Shown here in pieces: positions 1 to 32,194 of a stretch of DNA of 64,000 nt. Source of the stretch: Scylla paramamosain (lineage: Eukaryota; Arthropoda; Malacostraca; Decapoda; Portunidae); NCBI RefSeq assembly GCF_035594125.1, contig NC_087181.1:3592001-3656000 (forward strand). Reading direction: 5' to 3'. How positions within the stretch are numbered: the stretch's first letter is position 1; each line of letters opens with the position of its first letter. Both the position numbers and the translations under genes were made by a program. The notes beneath the pieces were generated by a model. The model was not told the DNA's origin, did no database searches, and worked only from the letters and a program-made list of their open reading frames with translations.

Positions 1-10
1 TAGTGCATTT

Positions 11-13
<3 letters not shown>

Positions 14-67
<54 letters not shown>
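14..67. repeat. (GA)n microsatellite
   Basis: Pure dinucleotide tract. Confidence 0.97.
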
Positions 68-69
<2 letters not shown>

Positions 70-1679
70 ATATTTTTAAATACTTTATATAAGAACTCTA
101 GACAAAAGTCACCTTCATAGCACATTAATCTTATAATTAAATGTACTTTATGGTTTATTTATTGGTACTGCAGTATATAAAGAGCGTTCATGCTGTATTT
201 ACAAGCACAAGAAGTAAATTCTGGGAACTTTTTTGTTCGTTTTGAATCGAAAACCCAACTTAGCAGGCCGTTTTTTTTTTTTTTTTCAGTGGAAACCTGT
301 CTCTAACTCCAGTGTCATTTTGAGTCTGTTATCAATTTCAGCAGCAAAATGAACCCTTCACTAAGTTCAAAATTATCAAACCTAACAAACAGCTCCAAGG
401 AAATGGGCAGTCTTGGTGGTCATGTCTATGTGGTGTGGAGCTGACAGTTGTGTCTTCAGGGCGTTTTAACAAGTCCTGCCTGCATTCATGTGGGCGCGGC
501 ACTGCATTGCGCCTGAAGATATTTGCCACCAGTGAAGGTAAGACACGGTGAGGAGAAGGGGCCCTGTGGTTCGTAACTCTCAGTTGTTGATTCGCGAGAA
601 AGGTTTTGATTAGGTTGCATGGACATAGAAATTAAGGCTTGTGCTCTTTGTTTATTTTATTTACTTCATTGAAGTTGAGATAAATTTTGATGGATTGCAG
701 GGACACACACGCACACACACACACAGATCTTTAACTCTGTACTTTACTTAACTGGAATTGCAGTTACCATTCCTACTGTCTTACATCATAAAGCGGCTGC
801 CACCCTCAGCTGTGATGTCACTCCTGTGTCAGTGAAGGCAATGTATGTCAGACAGTGTTGACCTTTTCCTCACTCCCGTCACCTAAGCCAACGATTTACC
901 GGATAATTCCATTTCATTTACCGGATAAATCCAATTATATAAAATCCTTTTTTGGGGGAATAACCATTATTTCAAGTCGGTATTACTGAAAGCGGTAAAA
1001 TTCATTCACAGTTTACTTTCTGGAGAACTTTTAAGGCGTGTGTCGCCAGTTTTGAATCCATTTGAACAGGCGGAATGGATGGTGTTGGCCTGAATGTTCT
1101 TCCCAGTCTCGTGTTTTTGTCCAGTGTTATTCAGACTTTGTCATACTAAATTTGCCATACTAAATATATAAGTATTTTCAACGTGTTTAATGCCAAAAAT
1201 TGTTTACCCCCCCCCAAAAAAAAGTAGTTTGGTCCTATTGTAAAAAATGTACCAATTTCAAATTGTAGTACTGTTATTGTTTGTACTGTGTAGTGAGTGC
1301 TGTAGTTCAGGTGTGTAATTTTTTTGTGGAAAGTTTTGGTGTGGCTGCTGGACATTATTACATGAGGTTGCCATAAAGCCTTGGTAAATTTTTGGTAAGC
1401 TGCATTTTGCTAAGTAAAGATCTTCAAAAAGAAGAAAATGGACACAGTAATATAAAATTAGTGCTACCTGTAGACAAGTGCAGTCCAAACCAATATTGCA
1501 AGAATGCTCCAGCTAGATTTTATGCATCATCTGCCACAAAGATCAACTTTAATTTGTAAAGAAACTGTTTGGTAAATATTCAGAAGTAATTAAAAAGTAA
1601 ATTTTGAAGTTATGAAGATTAGCTTGAAATTCTTTAATGTTAGGAATATTAACATTATGCTGAGAATGTGCATTGTTAA
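68..1679. other. No gene recognised
   Basis: A/T-rich DNA with a short (CA)n at about 707-724. No exon with supporting splice sites or homology was seen. Confidence 0.6.
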
Positions 1680-2091
1680 AAGCATAGCTGGATACGATAA
1701 CAAAAAAATTTATCACAATAACAGATAAACAGATAATGATAACTTTATCGGTGATGACCAGTAATTGATAAGGCTGTAAATTTATTGCCTGATAACCAAT
1801 AAATTGATAAATCCAAAATTCCAATACTGGCAATAACAATATTGATATTTTGAATAAAAAAACTTGATAAATCCAAATCTTTATTTTTATCTTTATTTTA
1901 TAGGAAACTTCAAATTCAGTGTTTATCCTTCACTAATGAAAAATACTATTTTAAGTTAAATAATTACATCCAATTTTGAAAATTTAAAACTTCAACATGC
2001 TCATGTTCCAAAAACTAAAATTATCGATTATCACTAGTTTGGAACCAAAAGTATCAGTAATACTGATGAATCAATACTGCAAGAAAAATAA
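1680..2091. repeat. GATAA-rich interspersed repeat, uninterrupted copy
   Basis: Shares with 27.2-27.45 and 29.63-29.77 kb the runs of GATAACCAATAAATTGATAA type, AATATTGATATTTTG, TCTTTATTTTTATC and ATGTTCCAAAAACTAAAATT. Class unknown. It shows what the site looks like without LINE-B. Confidence 0.7.
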
Positions 2092-3350
2092 GTTTACCAG
2101 AGAAAGGGATGAATGATTGATAATACTGGTTAACTCTTGCATTAGAGAGGTGGACAGAAGAGGGGTGAGAGAAAGAAGAAAGTCTTGTGCAGCAAGGCCA
2201 CGGGAGGAGGGGAGGCATGCAGTTAGCAAGATCAGAAGATATTTTTGGCTAGATGCCAGAAGTCACAAGGGGAGTTAAATCTTGAAAGATTTTGACACTT
2301 TCTGTTAATGAATGAGTTTTTGGCTAGTTGGAGAACAGACTTGGCATGATTCCGGGCAGAAATGTAAAGTGCATGAGATTATGGTGATGGAAGGTTCAAG
2401 TACCTTTTGTGGGCCACCTCTCTATCATATATAGCACGAGAACAAGCTGTGTTAAACCAAGGTTTGGAAGATTTAGGTCGAGAAAAAGAGTGAGGAATGT
2501 ACGCCTCCATGCCAGACACAATCACCTCTGTTATGCGCCCAGCACACAAAGATGAGTCTCTGACACGGAAGCAGTAGTCATTCTGAGGAAAATCAGCAAA
2601 ATTCCTCCTCAGGTCCCCCCCAACTAGCAGAGGCAAAAAACTTTCACTTAGGAGTGATCCTGAGGAGGGATTGGAGCGATAGGACAAGATACAGATATGA
2701 GATTGTGGTCGGAGGAGCCCAATGGAGAAGAGAGGGTGACAGCATAAGCAGAAGGATTAGAGGTCAGGAAAAGGTCAAGAATGTTGGGCGTATCTCCAGG
2801 ATGGTCAGGAATATGAGTAGGGTGTTGCACCAGTTGCTCTAGGTCGTGGAGGATAGCAGAGTTGAAGGCTAGTTCACCAAGATGGTCAGTGAAGGGAGAG
2901 AAAAGCCAAAGCAGGTGGTGAACATTGAAGTCTCCAAGAATGGAGATCTCTGCAAAAGGGAAGAGAGTCAGAATGTGCTCCACTTTGGAAGTTAGGTAGT
3001 CAAAGAATTTCTTACAGTCAGAGGAGTTAGGTGAGAAGTATAGAGCACAGATAAATTTAGTTTGAGAGTGACTCTGTAGTCATAGCCAGATGGTGGAAAA
3101 CTCGGAAGATTCAAGAGCATGGGCACAAGGGTAGGTTAAGTCATAACACATAAGCACATAAACACAACATCCAGCTTTGAATCGAAAATGAGGATAGAGA
3201 AAATAGGAGGGAACAAAAAAGGGGCTACTGTCAGTTGCCTCAGACACCTGAATTTCAGTGAGGAAAAGATGATAAGGTTTAGAAGATTGAAAATTAGATC
3301 TTAGACCATGAATGTTGCAGAAGTTAATGAAGAAGCATATCCTGTTTGTG
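2092..3350 (-). mobile_element. LINE-A copy 1, 3'-truncated with internal reverse transcriptase deletion
   Basis: On the minus strand the endonuclease domain begins near 3340 (INFCNIHGLRSN) and shows [11 protein letters not shown] and [10 protein letters not shown]. The linker [19 protein letters not shown] follows. At about 2250 it jumps to the C-terminal end ([13 protein letters not shown]), so the whole polymerase core is missing. The lost 3' UTR is replaced by the GATAA-rich repeat. Confidence 0.85.
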
Positions 3351-3439
3351 TGAGCAGACTGTAATAGTTATAGAGCAGTCCTTTTCATGTGACGTTAGTG
3401 CTGTAATGCTGTTAAATGTTCATACTATTGTTAATATGT

Positions 3440-3590
3440 ATGTAAGAAATGAATAAGAACATAAGAAAAGGGAAGCTGCAAGAAGCCATTAGGCCTACAT
3501 GTGGCAGTCTCTATATGAAACATAGTATGTACCTATCACTTTCCACCTTTCATTCTTGTCCATAAATTTAGTTAAATTTGTTACTGAGTT
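3440..3590 (-). mobile_element. LINE-B 3' end fragment
   Basis: Shares the phrases GGGAAGCTGCAAGAAGCCA, GGCAGTCTCTATATGAAA and CATTCTTGTCCATAAATTTA with the 3' end of LINE-B at 27.5 kb. Confidence 0.65.
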
Positions 3591-4187
<597 letters not shown>

Positions 4188-4241
4188 TTTTAGATTCTTT
4201 AATATCTCTGTATATGCTCTATGGCTATTGGTTGAAATAAA

Positions 4242-4284
4242 GACATTATTATTATTATCATCATCATGATCATTATCATTATTA

Positions 4285-4365
<81 letters not shown>
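4242..4365. repeat. (ATT)n microsatellite
   Basis: Trinucleotide tract just downstream of the MOXD1-like stop codon; poly-Asn/poly-Leu ORFs here are spurious. Confidence 0.97.
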
Positions 4366-4368
<3 letters not shown>

Positions 4369-4457
4369 GAACATATGCAGTTATTTCTGTTTTGCATGGA
4401 TTCTGAAGAACACTTTCTGTTAGCTATGCATATTCTCTCTCCCTGTGAATCTTTCCA

Positions 4458-23110
<18,653 letters not shown>

Positions 23111-23920
23111 CCAGATGGGGAATACGTTCATTAAGAAGAAAATACACTTAATGTTGTCCCTTATAATGTTGAGTAGAAAAGAGGATACCAAGTAGATTTG
23201 CCAGTTTAGTAATAGGTGTCGGTATTCCTCTCCTGACTCCTCTCCTGGAGTGAATCATAGGGAGATGGAAGAACCGAATCTGACAGTTCCGTAATTGCTG
23301 CGGAAGTAACGGACTGCTGTTCATAATGACGAGACATGTAGTGTTTCTCTATTTGTTCAGTAATTTTCCCATGATTAGGAGACTGGCCACTGTCTACAAG
23401 GAAAGAAAAATCGTACCTGACACTCAGAAAAAAAAGAAAAAAAATTCAAAAGGAATGTGGCGACTTTTCCTCAATACTTGTAGATGTTTTGGTGATGGAG
23501 TCATATAATACATTACTAGATAAGGACCATTTTTAGAGACCACAGAAGTGATTGGTTAAGTTTTCGTAGGAACTGATAATGTAGAATCCTTGTAAAGCTG
23601 TCACTAGAACCATGAAAACATTCTTGAAAGCCCCACTAAACTCCCAGTTTGTTGCAAGAGTTGGATTTGCATAGCATCGCAACCAGTGTGAAATGGCCAC
23701 TATTTTTTTTTTTTTCTTCCTCTCTCCATATTACTCTGTTCCAGCGTCTTTGCTCCTTATCCTTTTGACTGCTAATGACATGCCACTTGTTACTTGGTAT
23801 ATATATGGGCAATATCAAACAATTTCACTGAACACAAATATAGTAAGACAACAAAAGGTTGAAACTAATAGATAATGACCCTCTTTCCATGTTATACTAA
23901 GGCTAAACCATTTTATTAAG
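23111..23920. other. No gene recognised
   Basis: Contains a MITE-like phrase near 23540-23640 (CTGTCACTAGAACCATGAAA). Nothing coding. Confidence 0.5.
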
Positions 23921-24755
23921 CTTAAGGGGAAGGGACGCCTGTTACTCATAGAGGTGACATTCATATTTGTCTGATCCTCATGATTTTTGGTGTGTTTGTA
24001 CCTTAGTACCTACAAAACCAAATCCCCAATTTTCGCAAAAAATAGCCGATAGGTTTTGTAGATTTTTATTTATTTATTTTTTTTTAAAGCAAAAAAGTAA
24101 CATCAATAAAATTTCTTCTCACTTGTTTTTTTAACCAATTGCTATAAAATTTAGTGTCGATAATATACATACATGTATCTTCACTTCCCCAAAGATATAT
24201 ATTTTTTTTATTAGACATTTAATTTTGAAATAAAAATAAGATTTTTTTTCAAACTTCAATTAAAAAAAAAAAAATCTAGCACATTATGAAGAACCTTCTT
24301 TGAAAATCTATCTTTGGGGAAAAATAGCGGAGCACAGACAATGGATAGCGGAGCACAGACACACTCTGACGTCTGGCAGGACTGACCGCAGTGGCTAACC
24401 TCCCTGTGAGTCCCTCGTGGCTTATCAGTGATGTTGCTAACTGAAGCTCCACATGTATTAAAAAAAAAATAAATAAATAAAACTGCAAGCAAAAAAAAAA
24501 ATAAAAATAAAAAATAAATAAATAAATAAAATTATGAGTTTCTAAGCCAGGTAACCGAGCACGTGGCGCGCGGGGCATTTAAAGCCCTTTAATAATGGTA
24601 AATAAAGGCGATTTAAAAATATAAGGAATGATGGTATCAACTTGTGGTTTTCACAGAAAACGCCAGACATTTTAAGGGTGACTATGATGTTAATAATTAG
24701 ATTTTAACCTCCGGGTCGAAAAATGTAATTTTTTAAGGCGTCCCCTCCCCTCAAG
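23921..24755. mobile_element. Inverted-repeat element of about 0.8 kb
   Basis: Left end CTTAAGGGGAAGGGACGCCT pairs with the right end whose reverse complement is CTTGAGGGGAGGGGACGCCT (18 of 20). The interior is A/T-rich with no coding potential. Class not determined. Confidence 0.55.
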
Positions 24756-24778
24756 GAGAAGCCGCAGCAGTCCAAGGG

Positions 24779-25093
24779 TTTATCTTCCACTGCATAGTTC
24801 TCCAACATACTGTAGTATACCTTTCTTTACATTCTTTTGCAAGTGTTTTGAAAAGAAGCATTTTTTCCTTGCTGATGCCATCCTACGTGCTTACCCAGAG
24901 CGGGAGTTGATAGGGACAAGCGAGTGTTTTATAGGGTTAATCTTCCGTTCCATAGTTCGTCTATAGAATATACTAGTATATCTTCCTCTACCTTCTTTCG
25001 TAGGTGTTTTCAAAAACAGTATTTCTTCCTTGTTGATGTATTCATACGTGCTTACCTTGAGCTGGAGTTGCAAACAGGGACCAGCAAGCGTGT
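24779..25093. repeat. Diverged tandem duplication, about 155-bp unit
   Basis: Both units contain GTTTTATCTTCC-type start, ATATACTAGTATA-like middle, GTGTTTTNAAAA, TTCCTTGNTGATG and TACGTGCTTACC. Roughly three quarters identical by eye. Confidence 0.8.
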
Positions 25094-26159
25094 CTGTCCA
25101 GTTCTGTGCTGTGTGGCTGCGGCTCGCTAAAAAGCACATTGAGTACAGCGGGCTAGTTATGTGTGGTCACTGAGTGTCACCATGATTTGACAAACGGGTT
25201 GGCACGTTACATGAACTAATAGATCGGTGTCGTGAGCAGCCATGTGTTAGCCATGCTTTGTTTTATACACGAGGAACTTTATGTAATGGAGAGACTGAAG
25301 AGCCATGTCAAGTGTTCGTAGCTAGTTCACTTGTGTTAGATAACAGTTTTATTTATTTATTTATTGATTGATTAATTTGTTTATGTATATTTTTTGAGCA
25401 CTGAAACGTGAAAGGGTTGTTGTTGTTTTTGTTGTTGTTATTGTAAGGGACAGCAGTAACAAACATAAAACAAAATAAAATAGAAAGGCAAGAACAAAGA
25501 ATGTCTCCGTTACTTTACTGTACATATGCATCAGTTGTTTCTTTACCTTCATTCAGGCACTTCTTGTTTACACGTTACAAACACTACGCACATAACATAT
25601 TATGAGTCTTCACGATCAGTTATGTCCTGTTTCTCGCGTCTATTGTGTGCTAATGTCCTCACGTGATGGCATGGTTCTTTGTAGCCTCCACCTGATTTGA
25701 AAACGCCTTGGACTCTCATTATGACTTTCCGCAGGCGTTGTCAGGTTATCATGTTTGTTTGTTTGCTTGTTTTCATTTTCTCCCCGGTGATGATGAGTCC
25801 TTGATAAACTCATTATACTCCGCTTAAAGTATTTTGGTTAGTTTGTACCTGTATCCCCTTTATTGGTTAGACTTAATTGACTGCATGATGTCAGGCAATA
25901 TATCATTGATAAATATATATTATTGAGTTGCATGATTAAAAGCTCTTATTCAAGTATGTGATTGTGCTCCACATATTAAGCAATAGGATTCACTTAAGAA
26001 ACAAATTACTTTAGCAAGGGAGAGCGAGCCATTCAAAACCGGCAATGTGTCCTTAGGTTAGTGGGCACAGTTGCTAATCTTTCCTTCATAGCTCATTGAT
26101 TTAGACGAAAAAAAAAAAAAAAATCTTGTACAGTGATTTTAAATAGGGAGGAATGGAAC
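25094..26159. other. No gene recognised
   Basis: A/T-rich with short TTTA and GTT runs. Confidence 0.5.
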
Positions 26160-26320
26160 CGTCGATAGTTATCAAGTTGTTTCAGTAATCAGGTTGTTAG
26201 CATTGAGTCATCAGAGCTTTAAAAGAGGATTAGACAAATTTATGGATGAGGATGATAGGTAGAAACACTGTAGGCCTGATGGCTTCTTGTAGCTTCTGTC
26301 GTGACCGAGATGTTGCACAG
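26160..26320 (+). mobile_element. LINE-B 3' end fragment
   Basis: Decayed plus-strand copy of the C-terminus (LKEDLDKFMDEDDR-like) followed by the typical GCCTGATGGCTTCTTGTAGC 3' UTR phrase. Confidence 0.6.
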
Positions 26321-27174
26321 TTTCTCTAGCTACTGGATATAAATGGTCAAGTAAATTTTTAAATTTACTTAATAAATTATATCAATACAGAGAACACATC
26401 TAATACGTCGCTAGCAAAATAACAACCATTACACAATCTTCGTTTCCTTTGCAGTGATGATAAGTACAAGACATTCTCAACCAGTATTTCAGAATTACTA
26501 TAATCTTTGTACAGAAAGTACATACGACATGATTTCACTCACCATTAAATTTTTCATTCTTCGTACATGAAAACATGCATAATGTCTGGGCTCTGGCGAC
26601 TTACGCCATTACCATTCAATAAAGAAACACACATGAAGTCACATCCCAGCAATTTACACCATCCCTGTTCAGTCAGAAAGACACATATTTATAATGTCAG
26701 CCTCACATTAATTCAATTCAGTAAAAGTACACACCACACAAAACACAATTCATACAAAACATAAACAACCTGTGCAGGTATCAAAATAGTAACCCTAACC
26801 ATCCTGTCATTGTTCCTTCTTCCTAATCATGAGATAATTGATTTCAAGACTGCATTACAACTTATAAGCTCCATTTACTTTATGTGATGTAGTCCATCTC
26901 GCCCGCGGCCCCCCCCTCAGGGCGGCCCTATCATCTGCTACCCTGCTCTCTGCTATCTCTGCCGCTCACGTCTCTCTCAATTACATGGTCTAAACAGGGT
27001 GTAACTCGAGTTTTTACGGATATTGGCAGAAAATACAAATTATTTTAAGTCGAAAATGTTTTTATGCGCATATACATTTTGAGGCGTTGTTTGGACATGG
27101 TGTGAAATTCATATGTCTGCCCTGTTTCTCAAATTCGACTGGCTTTGTAAGTGTCCTGTCTGTCTCTGCGGTCA
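26321..27174. other. No gene recognised
   Basis: No exon, repeat or RNA gene could be supported. A short C-rich patch is at 26905-26940. Confidence 0.5.
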
Positions 27175-27443
27175 GCTTAGCTGGGCGCGATAACGAAAAA
27201 AATATATCATGATAATCGATAAATCGATAAGGATAACCGATAATCGATAGCTGATGATAACGTCCGATAACCGATAAATCGATAAATCTAAAATTCTAAT
27301 ACTAGCGATAACGATATTGATATTTTAGATAAAACGTCAAATCTAAATCTTTATCTTTATCTTTATCTTAGAAAACTTAGAAAAATCTTTTAAAAAATTT
27401 TAATTCAATATTTATCTTGTCTGTTCACTAATGAAAAGTGTTA
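27175..27443. repeat. GATAA-rich repeat, left half (split by LINE-B)
   Basis: Dense GATAA/CGATAA motifs followed by the TCTTTATC tract; continues on the far side of LINE-B from 29628. Confidence 0.7.
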
Positions 27444-29627
27444 CATAACAACATAAGAAATAAGGGAAAAGAACATAAGAAATATGGGAAGCTGCAAGAA
27501 GCGACCAGGCTACACGTGGCAGTCCCTGTATGAAATATATCTACCTATTTCCATCTTTTGTCCCCATTCATAAACCTGTCTAATCTTCTCTTAAAGCTCT
27601 CTAATGTCCTAGCACTAACAACATGATTACTGAGTCTGTTCCACTCATCTACCACTCTATTTGAGAACCAATTTTTTCCTATCTCCTTCCTAAACCTAAA
27701 TTTTTCAAGCTTGAACCCGTTATTTCTTGTTCTACCCTGGTTGCTGATCCTAAGAATTTTGCTTACATCCCCCTTGTTATGACCCTTATACCACTTAAAG
27801 ACTTCTATCGGGTCCCCTCTTAACCTACGTCTCTCTAAAAAATTTAAATTTAATAACTTCAATCTCGCCTTGTAAGAAATACGCCTCATCCCCTGTATCC
27901 TTTTAGTCATTCTCCTCTGTACTGATTCTAATAGACCTATATCTTTCCTGTAATGTGGGGACCAGAACTGCACAGCGTAGTCTAGATGAGGTCTGACCAG
28001 CGCCAAGTATAACTTTAATATTACTTCCGGCCTTCTACTTTTAACACTCCTAAAAATTAATCCTAGTACCCTATTTGCCCTGTTTCTGGCCTCTATGCAT
28101 TGTTTTCCTAGATGGAGTTCAGAGCTAACTATAACTCCTAAATCTTTCTCGTACCCTGTACATACCAGAGTTTGTTTGTTTAATGTTTACCTACTGTGTG
28201 GATTTCCTCTACCTACGCTAAATACTTTGCATTTATTGATATTAAATTGCATTTCCCATTGGTCCGTTCATTCATTCATCCTATCTAAATCTGCCTGCAA
28301 GGCAATGGCATCCGATTCTGACCTAATTAATCTATCTATCTTTGTGTCATCCGCAAATTTGCTAACATCACTACTAATTCCACTATCCAAGTCATTGATA
28401 TATATTAGAAATAACAATGTCCCTAATACTGATCCCTGTGGCACCCCACATGACCCCACTCGGATTTCGAGCCGTTTATTACAACTCTTTCTCGCCTGTC
28501 GCTAAGCCATGACCCTATCCAGCCTAACACCTTCCCATCTATCCCGTGTGCCCTAACCTTTCTCAGGAGCCTTTCATGGGGTACCTTGTCAAATGCTTTA
28601 CTAAAGTCCAGATATAAGATATCATAACTATTACCATTATCTACTGCCTCGTACACTTTACTGTAAAAACTTAACAAGTTTGTCAGGTCCCTTTCCCCTT
28701 CGTGAAGCCATGCTGTGACTGATTTATCAAGTTATGTTTGTCTAAATGTTCCCTAATGTTCCTCGCTATTATTGACCCTAATATTTTACCTACAACTGAA
28801 GTTAAGCTGACAGGTCTATAGTTAGACGCTAAAGTTTTATCTCTTTTCTTAAAGATGGGTACTACATTAGCCTGCCTCCACATTACTGGTAAATCACCTG
28901 ACTCAAGTGATTTCCTAAAGACAGAAATTAACGGCCCACTAATAACCTCTATGCATTCCTTAAGTACTCTGGGATATATTTCATCTGGTCCTGGTGTCTT
29001 GAAATTTTTTAGCCTATCTATCTCCTGTTCCACTATCTCCCTAGTTATGGAAATATCTGTCAATTTTTCATTCTCATCTGCTCTAAACATCTGTTCACTG
29101 TCTGGCATATCCTGCATGTTTTTTCTGGGCGAAGACAATTGAATAATACTCATTCAGAATTTTACTAATCTCCTCCCCAGAACTAACCAGCTCCCCATCT
29201 GCTGCTTTTAATGGACCTATAGTATCCTTATTCTTCGTCCTGTATACCTGATAAAATCCTTTGGGTCCGTCTTCGCCTGGTTGGCTACCTTTAATTCATA
29301 ATTGCCCTTAGTTTTCCTCGTTAACTTCCTGACTTTTCTAACTAATTCATTATATTGTGACCTTAAAACTTCTTCACCTGCCCTTAATCTCTTATATATA
29401 TATATATGGCTCTTACGCCCTATATAATGTTTTAACCTAGCAGTCATCCATTTATGGTAATTTTTCTGTGATCTTATTGCCCTATATGGGATATTTGCTA
29501 ACTGACCTGTATGAACTTTACCAACGAAATATTTATGCAATTCATCTACCATTACTTCACCTAATCCCCTCATCTCGGCCCCTACCATCCTCTCCACTCC
29601 ATTTGTTTTAAGCAAAATAACTACTAC
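27444..29627 (-). mobile_element. LINE-B (CR1-like), 5'-truncated, broken
   Basis: On the minus strand, in order: a basic helix (YNELVRKVRKLTRK), [75 protein letters not shown] and KFADDTKI. The C-terminus is VRPHLDYAVQFWSPHY to FKRRLDRFMNGD. At least three frame breaks. No endonuclease domain. It splits a GATAA-rich repeat and is flanked by about 77-bp imperfect direct repeats. Confidence 0.9.
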
Positions 29628-29775
29628 CTTAGAAAAGTTAGAAAAATCTTATAAAAAATTCAAATTCAATATTTATCTTGTCTCTTCACTAATAAAAAGT
29701 ACTGTTTGAAAAATTAAAAACTTCAACATATTTATGTTCCAAAAACTAAAGTTATCGATTATTGCTCTTTTGGAA
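29628..29775. repeat. GATAA-rich repeat, right half
   Basis: Restarts with a 77-bp repeat of 27367-27443 and continues to ATGTTCCAAAAACTAAAGTT, matching the uninterrupted copy at 1.9-2.05 kb. Confidence 0.7.
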
Positions 29776-29821
29776 CACATCCCCCCCAAAAAAAATCTCC
29801 CCATCTATTGTGATAATTTTC

Positions 29822-31983
29822 TTTTTTTTTTTTTATGTAGGAGGGACACCGGCCAAGAGCAACAAAAATCTAATAAAAAGAAAAAAAAAAAGCCCATTGA
29901 GATGTTGATCCCGAATAGGGTCCGAAGTGATGGTCAAAAATTGAAGGATAAGTGTCTTGAAACCTCCCTCTTGAAGGAGTTCAAGCCATAGTGAATGAAT
30001 TCCAGATTTTGCCGGAGAAGGGGATGAATGACTGAGAATACTGGTTAACTCTTGCATTAGAGAGGTGGACAGAACAGGGGTGAGAGAAAGAAGAAAGTCT
30101 TGTGCAGCGAGGCCGCAGGAGGAAGGGAGACATACTGTTAGCAAGATCAGAAGAGCAATTAGCATAAAAATAGCGATAGAAGACAGCAAGAGATGCAACA
30201 TTCCGGTGATGAGAAAGAGGCTGGAGACAGTCAGTTGGAGGAGAGGAGTTGATGGCACAAGAAGCTTTTGATTCCACCCTGTCTAAAAGAGTGATATGAG
30301 TGGAACCCCCCAGACATGTGAAGCATACTCCATACATGGATAGATAAGGCCCTTGTATAAAGTTAGTAGCTAGGGGAGGTGAGAAAAACTGGCAGAGACG
30401 TCTCAGAACACCTAACTTCATAGGAGCTGTTTAGCTAGAGATGAGATGTGAAGTTTCCCGTTCAGATTATAAGAAAAGAACAAAACGAGGATGTTCAGTA
30501 TAGAAGAGCGGGCCAGTTGAGTGTCATTGAAGAAGAGGGGATAATTGTCTGGAAGGTTCTGTTAAGTTGATAGATGGAGGAATTGAACAATACTAAATTT
30601 GCTCAGCCCCAATCAGAAGTTTTAGAGAGATCAGAAGTCAGGCGTTCTGTGGCTTCCCTGCATGAACTGTTTACTTCCTGAAGGGTTGGACATCTGTGAA
30701 AAGACGTGGAAAAGTGCAGGGTGGTATCATCAGCGTAGGAGTGGAGAGGGCAAGAAGTTTGGTTTAAAAGATCATTAATGAATAATGGGAAGAGAGTGGG
30801 TGACAGGATAGAACCCTGAGGAACACCACTGTTAACAGATTTAGGAGAAGAACAGTGACCGTCTACCACAGCAGCAATAGAACGGTCAGAAAGGAAACTT
30901 GAGATGAAGTTACAGAGAGAAGGATAAAAGCTGTAGGAGGGTGGTTTGGAAATCAAAGCTTTGTGCCAGACTCTATCAAAAGCTTTTGGTATGTGTAAGG
31001 CAACAGCAAAAGTTTCACTAAAATCTCTAAAAGAGGATGATCAAGACTCAGTAAGGAAAGCCAGAAGATCACCAGTAGAGCGGCCTTGATGGAACCCATA
31101 CTGGCGATCAGATTGAAGGTTGTGAAGTGATAGATGTTTAAGAATCTTCCTGTTGAGGATAGATTCAAAAACTTTAAATAGGCAGGAAATTAAAGCAATA
31201 GGACGGTAGTTTGAGGGATTAGAATGGTTACCCTTTTTAGGAACAGGCTGAATGTAGGCAAACTTCCAACAAGAAGGAAAGACAAAGTTGAAAGAGTTTG
31301 ACTAGGCAAGGTGCAAGTACAAGAGGCGCAGTTTTGGAGAACAATAGGAGGGACCCTATAAAATCCATAAGCCTTCCGAGGATTTAGGCCAGCGAGGACA
31401 TGGAAAACATCATTGCAAAGAATTTTAATAGGTAGCATGAAGGAGTCAGAGGGCAGAGGAGCGGGAGGAACAAGCCCAGAATCGTCCAAGGTAGAGTTTT
31501 TAGCAAAGGTCTGAGCGAAGAGTTCAGCTTTAGAGATAGATGTGATAGCAGTTGTGCCATCTGGTTGAAATAAAGGAGGGAAAGAAGAAGTAAAATTATT
31601 GGAGATGTTTTTGGCTACATGTCAGAAGTCACGAGGGGAGTTAGATCTTGAAAGATTTTGACACTTTCTATTAATGAAGGAGTTTTGGCTAGTTGGAGAA
31701 CAGACTTGGCATGATTTCGGGCAGAAATTTAAAGTGCATGAGATCCTGGTGATGGAAGGCTCAAGTACCTTTTGTGGGCCACCTCTTTATCATGTATAGC
31801 ACGAGAACAGGTTTTGTTAAGCCAAGGTTTGGAAGGTTTAGGTCGAGAAAAAGGGTGAGGGATGTATGCCTCCATGCCAGATGCTATCACCTCTGATATG
31901 CGCACGGCACACAGAGACAGATCTCTGTCATGGAAGCAGTAGTCATGCCAAGGAAATATCAGCAAAATACCTCCTCAGGTCCC
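29822..31983 (-). mobile_element. LINE-A copy 4, minus-strand part
   Basis: The 3' UTR starts after poly-T at 29822. The C-terminus, [24 protein letters not shown] and the polymerase fingers follow, up to the linker (DYCFHDRDLSLCAVRI) near 31960. Multiple frameshifts and stops. Confidence 0.88.
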
Positions 31984-32190
31984 CGTTGGGCTCCTCCGAT
32001 CACAATCTCATATCTGTATCTTGCCCTATCGCTCCAATCCCTCAGGATCCCCCTAAGCGAAGGTGCCTCTGGCGTTTTGCCTCTGCTAGTTGGGCGGACC
32101 TGAGGAGGCCTTTTGCTGATTTTCCTTGGCATGACTACTACTTCCGTGAAAGAGATCCGTTTCTGTGTGCCGTGCGCATAACAGAGGTGA
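31984..32190 (+). mobile_element. LINE-A copy 4, inverted 5' piece
   Basis: Plus-strand sequence of the same family ([17 protein letters not shown], then [19 protein letters not shown] and FLCAVRITE) directly abuts the minus-strand part. About 90 bp of the linker is present in both arms. Confidence 0.88.
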
Positions 32191-32194
32191 GTAC

